Positions 24,507 to 34,041 of a stretch of DNA of 64,000 nucleotides are shown here, piece by piece. This stretch comes from Salinimicrobium sp963709775 (GTDB lineage: Bacteria > Bacteroidota > Bacteroidia > Flavobacteriales > Flavobacteriaceae): assembly GCA_963709775.1 (NCBI GenBank), contig CAVPXS010000014.1:1-64000 (forward strand), written 5' to 3'. Each line of letters starts with the position of its first letter. The first letter of the stretch is position 1. Below the pieces are notes generated by a model, which ran no database searches, was not told the DNA's origin, and saw only the letters and a list, made by a program, of their open reading frames with translations. Both the position numbers and the translations under genes were made by a program.

Positions 24507-25301
24507 CTACCATCCACCTCCGGCACCACCGCCACCAAATCCGCCGCCGCCGAAACCTCCTCCGAAGCCTCCGCCACCGCCAAAGCCTCCGCCTCCGCCA
24601 CCAAAGCTGCCGCCGCCGAATCCGCCGCGACCAAGGCTGCTTAGAACCAGGATGTCAAGGAGTCCGCCGCCACGACGATATCCGCCACGGCCGCCACCTC
24701 TTTTATTTCGGGAGCTAAGGATGATAAGAAAAACAACGAAGATGAGGGCAAGAATGATAAAGCGGGAGGAAGACCCTCCGCCCGAAACTGGTCTTGAACC
24801 TTCATAAGTTCCGTTAAGGACCTGGAAAATAGCACTTGTTCCCACATCCAGGCCTGCGTAGTAATTTCCCTCCCTGAATCGCGGCAAAATAATGTTCTGC
24901 ACGATCTCGTGGGAAAGGGCATCGGTAAGATAGGGTTCTATCCCGTATCCGGTTTGTATCTGTATTAATCGATCTCCTTCAGAAAGGAGGATGAAGATTC
25001 CATTATCTTCTTTTTCCTGTCCCACACCCCACTCATGTGCCCATTCGGTTGCATAAGTAGCGATCTCTTCTCCCTGGAGGCTCTCTATAGTAGCTATTAC
25101 TATCTGGGTGGAGGTGGTATCGGCGTAATTGATAAGCTTTCGTTCCAGCGCCTGTTCTTCCTGAGGCGTGAGCACATCGGCTTCATCATAGACACTCGTC
25201 GCCAGAGAAGGCTTTGGCGGGATATCCCTTTGTGCACTGGCCGTAAAACTGAAGCAAATTAAGAGTATTAAAAAAAGAGAATTCCGAAGTAAATTATTCA
25301 T
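24507..25301 (-). CDS. TPM-domain membrane protein with glycine-rich tail (YgcG-like)
   Basis: 264 residues: a signal peptide (NNLLRNSLFLILLICFSFTASA), a TPM domain (about 30-165, with TSTQIVIATIESLQGEEI and NGIFILLSEGDRLIQIQTG), one transmembrane helix (FIILALIFVVFLIIL) and a C-terminal tail of about 70 residues made almost only of Gly with Phe/Ser spacers. Function is unclear; TPM proteins are implicated in membrane or photosystem repair in other organisms. It starts where the next TPM gene stops (shared base 25301), so the two are translationally coupled. Last gene of a five-gene minus-strand cluster. Confidence 0.85.
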   Translation of the reverse strand: MNNLLRNSLFLILLICFSFTASAQRDIPPKPSLATSVYDEADVLTPQEEQALERKLINYADTTSTQIVIATIESLQGEEIATYATEWAHEWGVGQEKEDNGIFILLSEGDRLIQIQTGYGIEPYLTDALSHEIVQNIILPRFREGNYYAGLDVGTSAIFQVLNGTYEGSRPVSGGGSSSRFIILALIFVVFLIILSSRNKRGGGRGGYRRGGGLLDILVLSSLGRGGFGGGSFGGGGGGFGGGGGFGGGFGGGGFGGGGAGGGW

Positions 25302-25735
25302 TATGTGGATATTTTATTCGAAAGTTCATTCTTATCACCTTCGCTCCATGGAAAATGTTCCTGTAGTTCTTTTCCGGCTATTAAGATCCCGTCAATAAGT
25401 CCCTGTTTAAAATCACCTTTTTTGAAACTGGAGGCAATGGCATCTTTAGTAGTCTCCCAAAAATCCTTTGGCACGACCTTGTTGATGCCTTTGTCGCCGT
25501 AGATCACAAACTGGCGATCATCAATTGCAACGTAAATGAGCACCCCATTGTCTTCTTTGGTGTTATCCATCTTTAGCAAATGAAAAACCTCCATGGCGCG
25601 GTCCCAAATATTTCCTTTACTGGTCTTCTCAATATGCACACGAATTTCTCCAGAAGTATGACTTTCTGCCTTTCTTATGGCTGCTACCACTTCGGCTTCC
25701 TGTTCTTCGTTAAGAAATTCTTCTATTTTTGACAT
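25301..25735 (-). CDS. TPM domain protein without signal peptide
   Basis: 144 residues. The TPM domain covers most of the protein (AIRKAESHTSGEIRVHIEKT; NGVLIYVAIDDRQFVIYGD; AIASSFKKGDFKQGLIDGI). No membrane segment, so it is probably cytoplasmic. It lies between lemA-like and YgcG-like genes with 11 bp and 0 bp spacing, an operon conserved in Bacteroidota. Exact function unknown. Confidence 0.85.
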   Translation of the reverse strand: MSKIEEFLNEEQEAEVVAAIRKAESHTSGEIRVHIEKTSKGNIWDRAMEVFHLLKMDNTKEDNGVLIYVAIDDRQFVIYGDKGINKVVPKDFWETTKDAIASSFKKGDFKQGLIDGILIAGKELQEHFPWSEGDKNELSNKIST

Positions 25736-25746
25736 TTTTGAAAGTT

Positions 25747-26343
25747 TTAAAAGTCGAAATCTACATCGGGGGCATCTTCTGATCCTGGATCTGCTTCATA
25801 AAGCGGCATCCTTTCAAATCCATACATACCAACAATAACGTTGTTTGGGAATTTTCGAATATAAGTATTGTAATCCCTTACCTCCTGGTTGTACCTGTTC
25901 CTTTCTACATTGATCCTGTTCTCTGTACCTTCAAGCTGGGACTGCAATTGCTGGAAGTTCGACGTTGCACGCAGTTCGGGATATCTTTCAACTGTAACCA
26001 GTAATCTGGACAAAGCAGAAGATACCTGTCCCTGGGCCTGTTGAAATTGCTGCAGCTGTTCCTGGGTCAAATTATCTGCATCAACCTGGACGGAGGTCGC
26101 ATTTGCGCGGGCTTCTATAACATCTGTAAGGGTTTCTCTTTCAAAATCTGCAGCTCCTTTTACGGTGTTCACCAGGTTTGGAATAAGATCACTCCGGCGT
26201 TGGTAAGCACTCTCTACCTGTGACCATGCAGTTTTTGCATTTTCCTGTCTTTCTACAGCAGTATTGTATTTACCCACAGTTAGTAAATAAATTCCCAAAA
26301 GTATTGCTCCTATGATCAATACGGGTACAAGCCATTTTTTCAT
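25747..26343 (-). CDS. LemA family protein
   Basis: 198 residues: an N-terminal membrane helix (WLVPVLIIGAILLGIYLLTV), then the LemA helical domain (NTAVERQENAKTAWSQVESA; RRSDLIPNLVNTVKGAADFE; LRATSNFQQLQSQLEGTENRI; FPNNVIVGMYGFERMPLYEA). LemA proteins are membrane-anchored helical bundles of unknown biochemical role, very often next to TPM genes as here. Confidence 0.93.
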   Translation of the reverse strand: MKKWLVPVLIIGAILLGIYLLTVGKYNTAVERQENAKTAWSQVESAYQRRSDLIPNLVNTVKGAADFERETLTDVIEARANATSVQVDADNLTQEQLQQFQQAQGQVSSALSRLLVTVERYPELRATSNFQQLQSQLEGTENRINVERNRYNQEVRDYNTYIRKFPNNVIVGMYGFERMPLYEADPGSEDAPDVDFDF

Positions 26344-26344
26344 G

Positions 26345-26677
26345 TTATAGTTCCTTTTTTAAATTGATAAGTGTGGATTTTATATTTTCCAGCTTTCGAA
26401 TGATTTCAAAGTTAGATAATGTTTTCCGGCTTTTCTCCTCCTTTAGGTGGATTTTAGCACCTTCCAGGGTAAACCCTCTTTCCTTGACCAGGTGATAGAT
26501 CAATTCCAGGTTCTTAATATCCTCACGGGTAAACTTGCGATTGCCTTTGGCGTTCTTCTTGGGTTTGATCACGTCAAACTCCTTTTCCCAGAACCTTATT
26601 AAAGAGGCATTGACACTAAAAGCTGTGGCTACTTCTCCTATAGAGTAATAAAGTTTATCGGGCAGGTCTACATGCAT
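26345..26677 (-). CDS. MerR-family transcriptional regulator
   Basis: 110 residues. The N-terminal winged helix-turn-helix (YYSIGEVATAFSVNASLIRFWE; KNAKGNRKFTREDIKNLELI) is typical of MerR. The rest is a coiled-coil dimerisation helix (ENIKSTLINLKKEL). No cysteine-rich effector site is present. The gene overlaps the upstream M23 peptidase gene by one base (26677) and precedes lemA by 1 bp, so it is part of the same transcript. Confidence 0.9.
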   Translation of the reverse strand: MHVDLPDKLYYSIGEVATAFSVNASLIRFWEKEFDVIKPKKNAKGNRKFTREDIKNLELIYHLVKERGFTLEGAKIHLKEEKSRKTLSNFEIIRKLENIKSTLINLKKEL

Positions 26678-27655
26678 TAATCCAGGGATTGGTTTTCAAG
26701 TTGTGCCTGTTCCAGGATCTCATCATATTCGGTAGGAGATAGATGTCCGTAGTAGAAATTGATAGGATTGATCTTCTCATCATCCTTAAAGATCTCATAG
26801 TGCAGGTGAGGAGCCTGGGAGCGCCCGGTGCTTCCAACAAAGCCAATAAGGTCTCCCCGCTGGACTTTGTTCCCTCTTCGTACATTGTATTTGTATAAAT
26901 GCGCATAGAGGCTCACATAGCCATAACCGTGATCTATTCTAATGTGGTTCCCATAACCGCTGGAGCGGTTATCTGCACGTTCCACCACGCCATCACCGGT
27001 AGCATAGACGGGGGTGCCACGAGGTGCAGTGAAATCCATTCCGTAATGAAATTTTCTCACCTTGGTAAAAGGGTCTGTTCTCCAGCCATAACCCGAAGCC
27101 ATTCTTTTAAGATTCTCATTCTTAACCGGCATAATTGCCGGGATGGAAGCGAGTAGATTCTCCTTATCATTGGCAAGCTCAACAATTTCATCCAAAGAAC
27201 GCGACTGTACAACCAGTCTTTTAGTAAGCATGTCCAGCTTTTTATGGCTGTCCACAATAAGCTTGGAATTGTTGAAACCTTCCAGGTCTTTATAGCGGTT
27301 GATACCTCCAAATCCTGCAAGACGCTGCTCTTCGGGGATTGGGTTGGCTTCAAAATAGAGTCGGTAAATGTTATTGTCCCTGTCTTCAACATTGGCCAGA
27401 ACATTTTCAACCTGCTCCATTTTTCGGTTGAGCAGGCCGTATTGAAGTTTCATATTTTCAAGTTCCCTGGTAAGGGCTTTTTCCTTAGGGAGTTTCGAGC
27501 TGCGGAATGTTGAGGTAAATGACCAGTAATATAAAGCCTGCGAGAAAGGCTCCAAGCACACTAAGAGCAGCAATTCCCCACCTACGGCTCTTCTTGCGCT
27601 CTATCTTTTTATAAGAAAGCGTCTCACTGTCGTAATAATATTTAACCTTAGACAT
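26677..27655 (-). pseudogene. M23 family metallopeptidase (cell-wall endopeptidase), one frameshift
   Basis: An ATG at 27655 begins SKVKYYYDSETLSYKKIERK with a membrane helix (LSVLGAFLAGFILLVIYL) and stops after IPQLETP near 27484. The next frame resumes at KEKALTRELENMKLQYG without a start and runs to 26677. One extra base in the GGG run (27488-27490; CCC on the coding strand) accounts for the break. The C-terminal LytM domain is intact: zinc ligands in HYGMDFTAP and HLHYE, plus SGYGNHIRIDHG. The intact protein (about 325 residues) would be an inner-membrane peptidoglycan hydrolase or regulator. Because its neighbours are all intact, this may be a real recent mutation or an assembly error. 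Confidence 0.8.
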
Positions 27656-27780
27656 AAGTTAAATTATTCTATTTTTGCGTTACCTAGAATGTTGCAAAAA
27701 CAGTGCAACAATCAGCTTGAGAAACGAACAAAGATAAAAATTGTTTTCCCGAAAGCATAATATAAAAATTTTAACTTTTC

Positions 27781-30393
27781 ATGAGATCCCAGGAGATACG
27801 TTCTAAATTCCTCGAATTTTTCCAAAGTAAGTCCCACACCATTGTTTCATCGGCACCTATGGTGGTGAAGGATGACCCAACGCTAATGTTCACAAATGCA
27901 GGGATGAACCAGTTCAAGGAGTACTTCCTGGGCAATGGAACCCCCAGCAGCAGGCGGATTACCGATACTCAAAAATGCCTTCGCGTGAGCGGAAAGCACA
28001 ATGACCTGGAGGAAGTTGGAAAAGATACCTATCACCATACCATGTTCGAGATGCTGGGCAACTGGAGTTTTGGGGATTACTTTAAAAAGGAAGCCATAAC
28101 CTGGGCCTGGGAATTACTTACCGAAGTTTACAAACTCAACAAGGAAGATCTTTACGTTTCGGTTTTTGAAGGCAGCCCCGAAGAGGACCTGCCACTGGAT
28201 AAAGAGGCATTGGATCTATGGAAACAAATTGTGCCCGAAGAGCGCATTATCTACGGAAATAAAAAGGATAATTTCTGGGAAATGGGCGACCAGGGACCTT
28301 GCGGACCTTCATCTGAAATCCATGTTGACCTCAGGTCGGCTGAAGAGAAGGCGAAAACACCCGGAAGAGACCTTGTAAATAATGATCACCCACTGGTAGT
28401 GGAGATCTGGAACCTGGTTTTTATTCAGTTCAACCGGAAAGCCGATGGTTCCCTCGAAAAACTACCTGAGAGCCATGTGGACACAGGAATGGGATTTGAG
28501 CGACTTTGTATGGCGCTGCAGGGAGTAAAATCAAATTACGATACCGATGTTTTTACCCCGCTTATCAAAAAGATTAGTGAGACCACTGCTTCGGAATATG
28601 GAAAGGATGAAGAAACCGATATAGCCATTCGAGTGATCGCAGATCACGTGCGGGCAGTATCTTTTGCTATTGCAGACGGGCAGTTACCCGGAAGTGGCGG
28701 AGCGGGTTATGTGATTCGTCGTATCCTTCGCAGAGCGATACGTTATGGCTTTACATTCCTAAATCAAAAGGAGCCATTCGTTTATAAGCTGGTTGAAACC
28801 CTTGCTTCTCAAATGGGAGAAGCTTTCCCCGAGCTGCGTTCCCAGCAAAATTTGATTACGAATGTGATAAGGGAAGAAGAAAATTCCTTTTTACGCACCC
28901 TGGATCAGGGGCTTGTCATGCTGGATCAAATCATGGAGGAGAGCAAAGACAAGAATGTTTCAGGCAAAAAGGCTTTCGAACTATACGATACTTACGGATT
29001 TCCGATTGACCTTACCGCGCTTATCTTAAGCGAAAAAGGATTCAGCCTTGACCAGAAAGGATTTGAGGCAGAACTTCAGAAGCAAAAAGATCGCTCCAGG
29101 AATGCATCCAAAGTAACTTCAGGCGACTGGCAGGTGGTGAAGGATGCAGAGACTGAAGGTTTTGTAGGCTATGACAGCCTTGAAGCCGAAGTGGAGATCC
29201 TGCGATATAGAAAAGTGGAATCCAAAAAAGAAGGTGAGCTTTATCAGCTGGTCTTCAGCAGAACACCATTTTATCCTGAAGGTGGTGGCCAGGTAGGGGA
29301 CAGGGGAGTTCTTGAAGCAAAAAATGGTGCCGTAATTTACATTTTAGACACCCGTAAGGAGAACAACCTTATCATCCACCTCACAAAAGAATTGCCCGAT
29401 GATATTTCGGGTACTTTTACCGCAAAAGTAAATGCTGCGCAACGTGCACGTACTGCGGCTAATCATAGTGCTACCCATTTGCTGCATCAGGCTTTAAGGA
29501 GCGTCCTGGGAACCCATGTGGAGCAAAAAGGTTCTATGGTGCAGAGTGATTATTTGAGATTCGATTTTTCCCACTTTAGTAAAGTGAGTGCAGAAGAATT
29601 ACAGCAAATAGAGGAATTTGTAAATTCAAGAATTGCAGATAAACTTCCGCTTGTTGACAACAGGGAGATGACCTACCAGGAAGCCATAGATGACGGTGCA
29701 ATTGCCCTTTTTGGAGAGAAATATGGCGACAAGGTTCGTGCAGTTCGCTTCGGAAAATCCATGGAGCTTTGTGGGGGAACCCACGTTGGAAACACTGCAG
29801 ATATCTGGCATTTTAAGATCATTTCTGAAGGTGCTGTGGCATCCGGGATCCGCAGGATCGAAGCGATCACCAATGAAGCTGCCAAAGAATATTTTACTGC
29901 ACAGACCCAGACCTTCAGCGAGATCAAGGCAGTTCTTAAGAATGCAAAGGATCCGGTAAAAGCTGTGGTTAGTTTGCAGGAAGAGAATGCAGACCTTAAA
30001 AAGCAAATTGAAGGCCTGCTTCGCGACAAGGCTAAGAACCTCAAGGGAGATCTAAAAAGCCAGATCAAAGAGATCAACGGAGTAAACTTTTTAGCTCAAA
30101 AAGTAGACCTGGATATGGGTGGGATCAAAGATCTTTCCTTCCAGTTAGGAGATGAAATGGACAATCTATTCCTTCTTTTTGGAGCGCAACAGGACGAAAA
30201 AGCAATGCTTTCCTGTTATATATCCAAAAACCTTGTAGAGGAAAAAGGTTTGAATGCAGGAAAGGTAGTCAAAGAATTAGGCCGATACATCCAGGGCGGT
30301 GGCGGCGGACAACCTTTCTACGCAACTGCCGGAGGTAAAAATCCTGCAGGACTTAACGAGGCGCTGCAAAAGGCAGAGGAGTTTGTGAAATAA
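27781..30393 (+). CDS. alaS: Alanyl-tRNA synthetase
   Basis: 870 residues, normal for the family. The class II catalytic core opens with SQEIRSKFLEFFQSKSHTIV and TNAGMNQFKEYFLG. The editing domain has the zinc-binding histidines of NHSATHLLHQAL and the CGGTH motif. A coiled coil and C-terminal C-Ala domain (GKVVKELGRYIQGGGGGQP) follow. It charges tRNA-Ala and removes mischarged Ser and Gly. Divergent from the M23 operon. A TATTTTTG element at about 27669-27676 may be its -7 promoter box. Confidence 0.97.
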   Translation: MRSQEIRSKFLEFFQSKSHTIVSSAPMVVKDDPTLMFTNAGMNQFKEYFLGNGTPSSRRITDTQKCLRVSGKHNDLEEVGKDTYHHTMFEMLGNWSFGDYFKKEAITWAWELLTEVYKLNKEDLYVSVFEGSPEEDLPLDKEALDLWKQIVPEERIIYGNKKDNFWEMGDQGPCGPSSEIHVDLRSAEEKAKTPGRDLVNNDHPLVVEIWNLVFIQFNRKADGSLEKLPESHVDTGMGFERLCMALQGVKSNYDTDVFTPLIKKISETTASEYGKDEETDIAIRVIADHVRAVSFAIADGQLPGSGGAGYVIRRILRRAIRYGFTFLNQKEPFVYKLVETLASQMGEAFPELRSQQNLITNVIREEENSFLRTLDQGLVMLDQIMEESKDKNVSGKKAFELYDTYGFPIDLTALILSEKGFSLDQKGFEAELQKQKDRSRNASKVTSGDWQVVKDAETEGFVGYDSLEAEVEILRYRKVESKKEGELYQLVFSRTPFYPEGGGQVGDRGVLEAKNGAVIYILDTRKENNLIIHLTKELPDDISGTFTAKVNAAQRARTAANHSATHLLHQALRSVLGTHVEQKGSMVQSDYLRFDFSHFSKVSAEELQQIEEFVNSRIADKLPLVDNREMTYQEAIDDGAIALFGEKYGDKVRAVRFGKSMELCGGTHVGNTADIWHFKIISEGAVASGIRRIEAITNEAAKEYFTAQTQTFSEIKAVLKNAKDPVKAVVSLQEENADLKKQIEGLLRDKAKNLKGDLKSQIKEINGVNFLAQKVDLDMGGIKDLSFQLGDEMDNLFLLFGAQQDEKAMLSCYISKNLVEEKGLNAGKVVKELGRYIQGGGGGQPFYATAGGKNPAGLNEALQKAEEFVK

Positions 30394-30417
30394 GAGTAAC
30401 AGGTCACCTGAGGTTTT

Positions 30418-30510
30418 AATCATACCTAACCTGCAAGGTCTTTTTCCAGACCTTGTAGGTTTTATAGTAAAAAAGACCTACAAGGTTTTGGAAACCTTGC
30501 AGGTCACCGA
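30418..30510. repeat. Pair of inverted 'ACCTGCAAGGT' palindromes
   Basis: Two hairpins (ACCTGCAAGGT...ACCTTGTAGGT and ACCTACAAGGT...ACCTTGCAGGT) that are also inverted relative to each other. They resemble the dispersed intergenic palindromes common in flavobacterial genomes and probably act as the alaS terminator. Confidence 0.65.
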
Positions 30511-30521
30511 AATACAAAAAA

Positions 30522-31460
30522 ATGGAATTCCGAACCAAAGTTCCCATAACACCTCAAGAACCAAAGATTGGTTACTCTTCAAAAGTGCTGCTTTTGGGCT
30601 CTTGTTTTGTGGAAAATATCGGGAAGAAACTTGATTATTTCAAGTTCCCAAACCTGCTCAATCCCTTCGGAATTTTATTTCACCCTGCAGCCATCCATAA
30701 CTTCCTGAAAAGGGTAAAATCCCAACATACTTTTACTGAAGCCGATATTTTTTACCACAACGAAGCCTGGCACAGTTACGAAGCCCATTCCGATCTTAAT
30801 TCGGTAGAAAAACAGGAGATCCTTAACAAGCTGAATGCTGCTGTGCAGGAAACAGCAGACTTTCTACGATCGGCTACTCATGTGATCATTACGCCCGGCA
30901 CCGCCTGGGGCTACAGGCTTAAAGAATCGGGAGAAATGGTGGCTAATTGCCATAAGGTCCCACAGTCAAATTTCAGCAAAGAAATAACAGAGGCTCAAAA
31001 TGCCCTTTTTGAGACTGCAGCAATTGTGAAGGAATTGAATCCGGAGGCACAGGTTATCTTTACAGTCTCTCCTGTGAGGCATTTGAAGGATGGTTTTGTG
31101 GAAAATCAGCTAAGCAAGGCTAAGTTGATCACAGCGATCCAGGAAATTGTTGCTTCTGAAGATCACTGCGCTTATTTTCCTTCCTATGAGATTATGATGG
31201 ATGAACTTAGGGATTACCGGTTCTATGCAGAAGACATGGTACATCCAAATCAGGTGGCTGTGGATTACATCTGGGAGAAATTTCAGGAGGCATGGATAGC
31301 TTCAGAAGCTTCCGAAGTAATGAAGAAAATTGATACCATTAAAAAAGGGCTTTCACACCGGCCTTTTAATGAAGCTTCCGAAGCACATCAAAAATTCCGC
31401 AGAGATCTTCAGCAAAAGATTGAAAAACTTGAAAAAGAATATCCGGAAATCAAGTTCTGA
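30522..31460 (+). CDS. GSCFA domain protein
   Basis: 312 residues. The family name motif is seen as LLLGSCFVENIG near residue 27, followed by FPNLLNPFGILFHPAAIHN and ITPGTAWGYRLKESGEMVANCHKVP. These blocks and VSPVRHLKDGFVENQLSKA and YFPSYEIMMDELRDYRFY are those of the GSCFA family (SGNH-hydrolase-like fold), with DMVHPNQVAVDYIW as the terminal His motif. It is probably an esterase or acyltransferase acting on a surface glycan; the substrate is not known. Confidence 0.9.
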   Translation: MEFRTKVPITPQEPKIGYSSKVLLLGSCFVENIGKKLDYFKFPNLLNPFGILFHPAAIHNFLKRVKSQHTFTEADIFYHNEAWHSYEAHSDLNSVEKQEILNKLNAAVQETADFLRSATHVIITPGTAWGYRLKESGEMVANCHKVPQSNFSKEITEAQNALFETAAIVKELNPEAQVIFTVSPVRHLKDGFVENQLSKAKLITAIQEIVASEDHCAYFPSYEIMMDELRDYRFYAEDMVHPNQVAVDYIWEKFQEAWIASEASEVMKKIDTIKKGLSHRPFNEASEAHQKFRRDLQQKIEKLEKEYPEIKF

Positions 31461-31517
31461 AGTAAATCTTCACATTTTCTTCAAATAAACCCTTTTTCTA
31501 ATTCGTATTTTTAGAAC

Positions 31518-32135
31518 ATGAAGAAATATTTTGTTGGTGCCCTCGTAGTGTTGATCATCTTTTTGACCTTTCGTTATTGTGAAAACCGGGATGCCGAACG
31601 GGACCGCCTGGAAGAGAGCACTGCAATGATACAGCAACAGATCAAAAATGTTGGGAAACTGGTAGTGACCGAAGGTACTTTTTCACAAGTCTACACTTAT
31701 AAGGATACTGAAAAAAGGTTCTTTGATGTGCTCCCGGCCCGCAAAAGGGCGCTTATTATTGTCAATGCCAAAGCCACAGTTGCTTATGACCTGAGTAAAC
31801 TACAAACCGAGGTGGATGTGGAGAATAAAACGGTGCATATCAAATACATTCCCAAAGAGGAGATCAATATCTATCCCGATATTAAGTACTACGACATCAC
31901 CCAGGACTATCTCAATCAATTCACAGCCGCCGATTATAATAAGATCAAAACCCGGATAACTAAATCCATGCGGGAAAAGGTGGAGGAATCTTCCCTAAAA
32001 TCTAATGCAGAGAACCGGCTCATAAGCGAACTGCAAAAGATATATATCCTTACTAATACCCTTGGCTGGACCCTTACCTATAATGACCAGGAGTTTGGAG
32101 CTTCCCTGGAAGAAATGCAGGAACTTAAGCTGTAA
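31518..32135 (+). CDS. DUF4230 family membrane-anchored protein
   Basis: 205 residues with an N-terminal helix (YFVGALVVLIIFLTFRY). The domain contains NVGKLVVTEGTFSQVYTYKD, RALIIVNAKATVAYDLSKL and VHIKYIPKEEINIYPDIKYY, the typical DUF4230 blocks. The domain faces the periplasm. Role unknown. It stops directly before the convergent hydroxylase gene. Confidence 0.85.
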   Translation: MKKYFVGALVVLIIFLTFRYCENRDAERDRLEESTAMIQQQIKNVGKLVVTEGTFSQVYTYKDTEKRFFDVLPARKRALIIVNAKATVAYDLSKLQTEVDVENKTVHIKYIPKEEINIYPDIKYYDITQDYLNQFTAADYNKIKTRITKSMREKVEESSLKSNAENRLISELQKIYILTNTLGWTLTYNDQEFGASLEEMQELKL

Positions 32136-33893
32136 TTATCCTGTAACCAGTTCCGGTTTTACGAGCCCAATTCCATTATCAATTAAATGCGCTACTTCGG
32201 GTCTTCGCTGTTTTACATCTTCCAGATGTTCCAACACCTTTGAAGCCAGTTTCTCATCTTTACCGCTTGTCAATTCAAAGATTTCTACTGAAAGCAGCCA
32301 GTCTTTAGGATGATATTTTTTCACGAGATCAAAAGCAGCGTCCAGTGAAAACTTCGTATTTTCTCCCTGCCTGATATTTCTTACCGATTTATACAGGGAT
32401 TCCAGTTCTTCACGCTCAGGCGTTTTTTTGCTCTTGATCGTGGTGGAAGAAGGGGTGTGGGTGATCAGGTCAAAGGATTTTGCATCTGCAGGTCCTGCAA
32501 AAGCCGATATCACTTCTTTTCCAATCGCCATATCATAATTACCCCATTCAGGTTTAAACAGCACTTCGTCTTTCCAGGTGACGGTACAGTTCTTCAAACT
32601 AATTAAGATCACCTTTCCCTGTAAATTCCTGGTTCCGGTGATGATCTCACCTTTGACGGCGATGCCGCCTTCAAACTCAAAATTCACCTGCTCTCCTTCA
32701 TAAATGTCATAGGCGCGAAGGTCGCGGGGGCTCATATCTTCAATGGCGAGGTTTATACCTTTTAATCTTCCCACGGGAGATCCAAAACCATCGGGATGAT
32801 TCTCTTTGCCGTGCCCAACCAACTCTTTTTCTCTTGAAGCAAGCGCAGTCTCTCCTGTGGTTTGGAAATACACCGGCTTTCCGTTTTCTTCAATTACCCG
32901 GGTGAATTTCCCGGAAATCTGTATCCCGGTACTTAGTTCTATTGTACCTATGTTTTTGGAATGGATAAGCTTTTGTAAACCCTCCAGTCCGCCAACGCGG
33001 AGTGCCATTTTATTGGCAAACTCTTCCAGGACCATGCTTAGGTGAGCAAAATCGGGTGTGACGTATAGCTGGGGCTGAGGTTTCGTAATATCAAATTCCT
33101 GTTGAGCCGCTTCTATGGTATAAGGTATCTTTTTTACTTCGTTGGTCATGCACCAGGTGCTCTCCCCAATGGAGGAAAGGAGGCCGGCGCCATAGATCTT
33201 CGGATCTTCGGGCGTACCGATCAATCCGTATTCCACTGTCCACCAGTGAAGATTTCTTATTTGTGCCATTTCGCTTTGCTCCCTCTGGTCGTTTTGTAGC
33301 TCATCAACTCTTTTTTCGGCAGCTGCGATTTCTTCTTCGGGAGTATCTTCGGCTTCTTTAATGATAGAAAGATGTCTTATGGCTTCGTAGATCTCGTAGT
33401 CTTTTGCGCTGGAGATTGCCTTGCAACCAATTTCTCCGAACCGGCGAAGGTATTCTGCGTATTCCGGGTTGGCAATGATGGGCGCATGGCCTGCACCTTC
33501 GTGGATAATATCGGGTGCCGGGGTATATTCAATATGTTCCAGTTGTCTTATGTCACTTGCGATCACCAGCACATTGAACGCCTGAAATTCCATAAATGCC
33601 GCCGGCGGAATAAAGCCGTCAACCGCTACTGCAGCCCAGCCAATTTCCTTAAGGATCCTGTTCATCCCGTACATGTTGGGGATGTGGTCAATGGAAATTC
33701 CGGTTTGTTTAAGTCCGTCAAGATAGGAAGAGTGGGCAACCCTGCTAAGGTAATCCACGTTCTTGCGCATCACGTATCTCCACACAGCCTGGTTGATAGG
33801 GGTGTAGTCCTCGTAATTTTGAGGTTTTATGAATTGCTTCAGGTGTGCCGGAAGCCGGTCAATAATTTCGTTTGATTCAAATTTTTGTTCCAT
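32136..33893 (-). CDS. Aromatic amino acid hydroxylase (phenylalanine 4-monooxygenase type)
   Basis: 585 residues, longer than the ~280-residue proteobacterial PhhA. The iron site is in HEGAGHAPIIANPEYAEYL (two His) followed by the conserved Glu of RRFGEIG. Additional blocks are RNLHWWTVEYGLIG and YGAGLLSSIGE. It uses tetrahydropterin and O2 to hydroxylate Phe to Tyr (or another aromatic substrate). The C-terminal ~250 residues (from about GTIELSTGIQISGKF) are an extra domain found in Bacteroidota versions and not known to be catalytic. Confidence 0.88.
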   Translation of the reverse strand: MEQKFESNEIIDRLPAHLKQFIKPQNYEDYTPINQAVWRYVMRKNVDYLSRVAHSSYLDGLKQTGISIDHIPNMYGMNRILKEIGWAAVAVDGFIPPAAFMEFQAFNVLVIASDIRQLEHIEYTPAPDIIHEGAGHAPIIANPEYAEYLRRFGEIGCKAISSAKDYEIYEAIRHLSIIKEAEDTPEEEIAAAEKRVDELQNDQREQSEMAQIRNLHWWTVEYGLIGTPEDPKIYGAGLLSSIGESTWCMTNEVKKIPYTIEAAQQEFDITKPQPQLYVTPDFAHLSMVLEEFANKMALRVGGLEGLQKLIHSKNIGTIELSTGIQISGKFTRVIEENGKPVYFQTTGETALASREKELVGHGKENHPDGFGSPVGRLKGINLAIEDMSPRDLRAYDIYEGEQVNFEFEGGIAVKGEIITGTRNLQGKVILISLKNCTVTWKDEVLFKPEWGNYDMAIGKEVISAFAGPADAKSFDLITHTPSSTTIKSKKTPEREELESLYKSVRNIRQGENTKFSLDAAFDLVKKYHPKDWLLSVEIFELTSGKDEKLASKVLEHLEDVKQRRPEVAHLIDNGIGLVKPELVTG

Positions 33894-33984
33894 GATAGTA
33901 TCAAAAATGACAGAAATTAAAGATACAAAAATATTGAAGATCCAATATTTTGAGTTTCAGCAAAGTAGGCTTTGACTGAAACAA

Positions 33985-34020
33985 AAAAAGCCGCTAAGGT
34001 TTTCACTATAGCGGCTTTTA
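33985..34020 (-). terminator. Hairpin terminator after the DUF4136 gene
   Basis: AAAAGCCGCTA pairs with TAGCGGCTTTT. On the minus strand it ends in a run of T (AAAAAAA on the plus strand). Confidence 0.8.
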
Positions 34021-34041
34021 ATAAAAGGGGGGACTTCAGTA

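Noticed and set aside
24440..24718. An Arg/His-rich protein on the plus strand opposite the TPM gene
   Set aside because: It is the shadow of the glycine-rich tail (GGN codons) of the YgcG-like protein.
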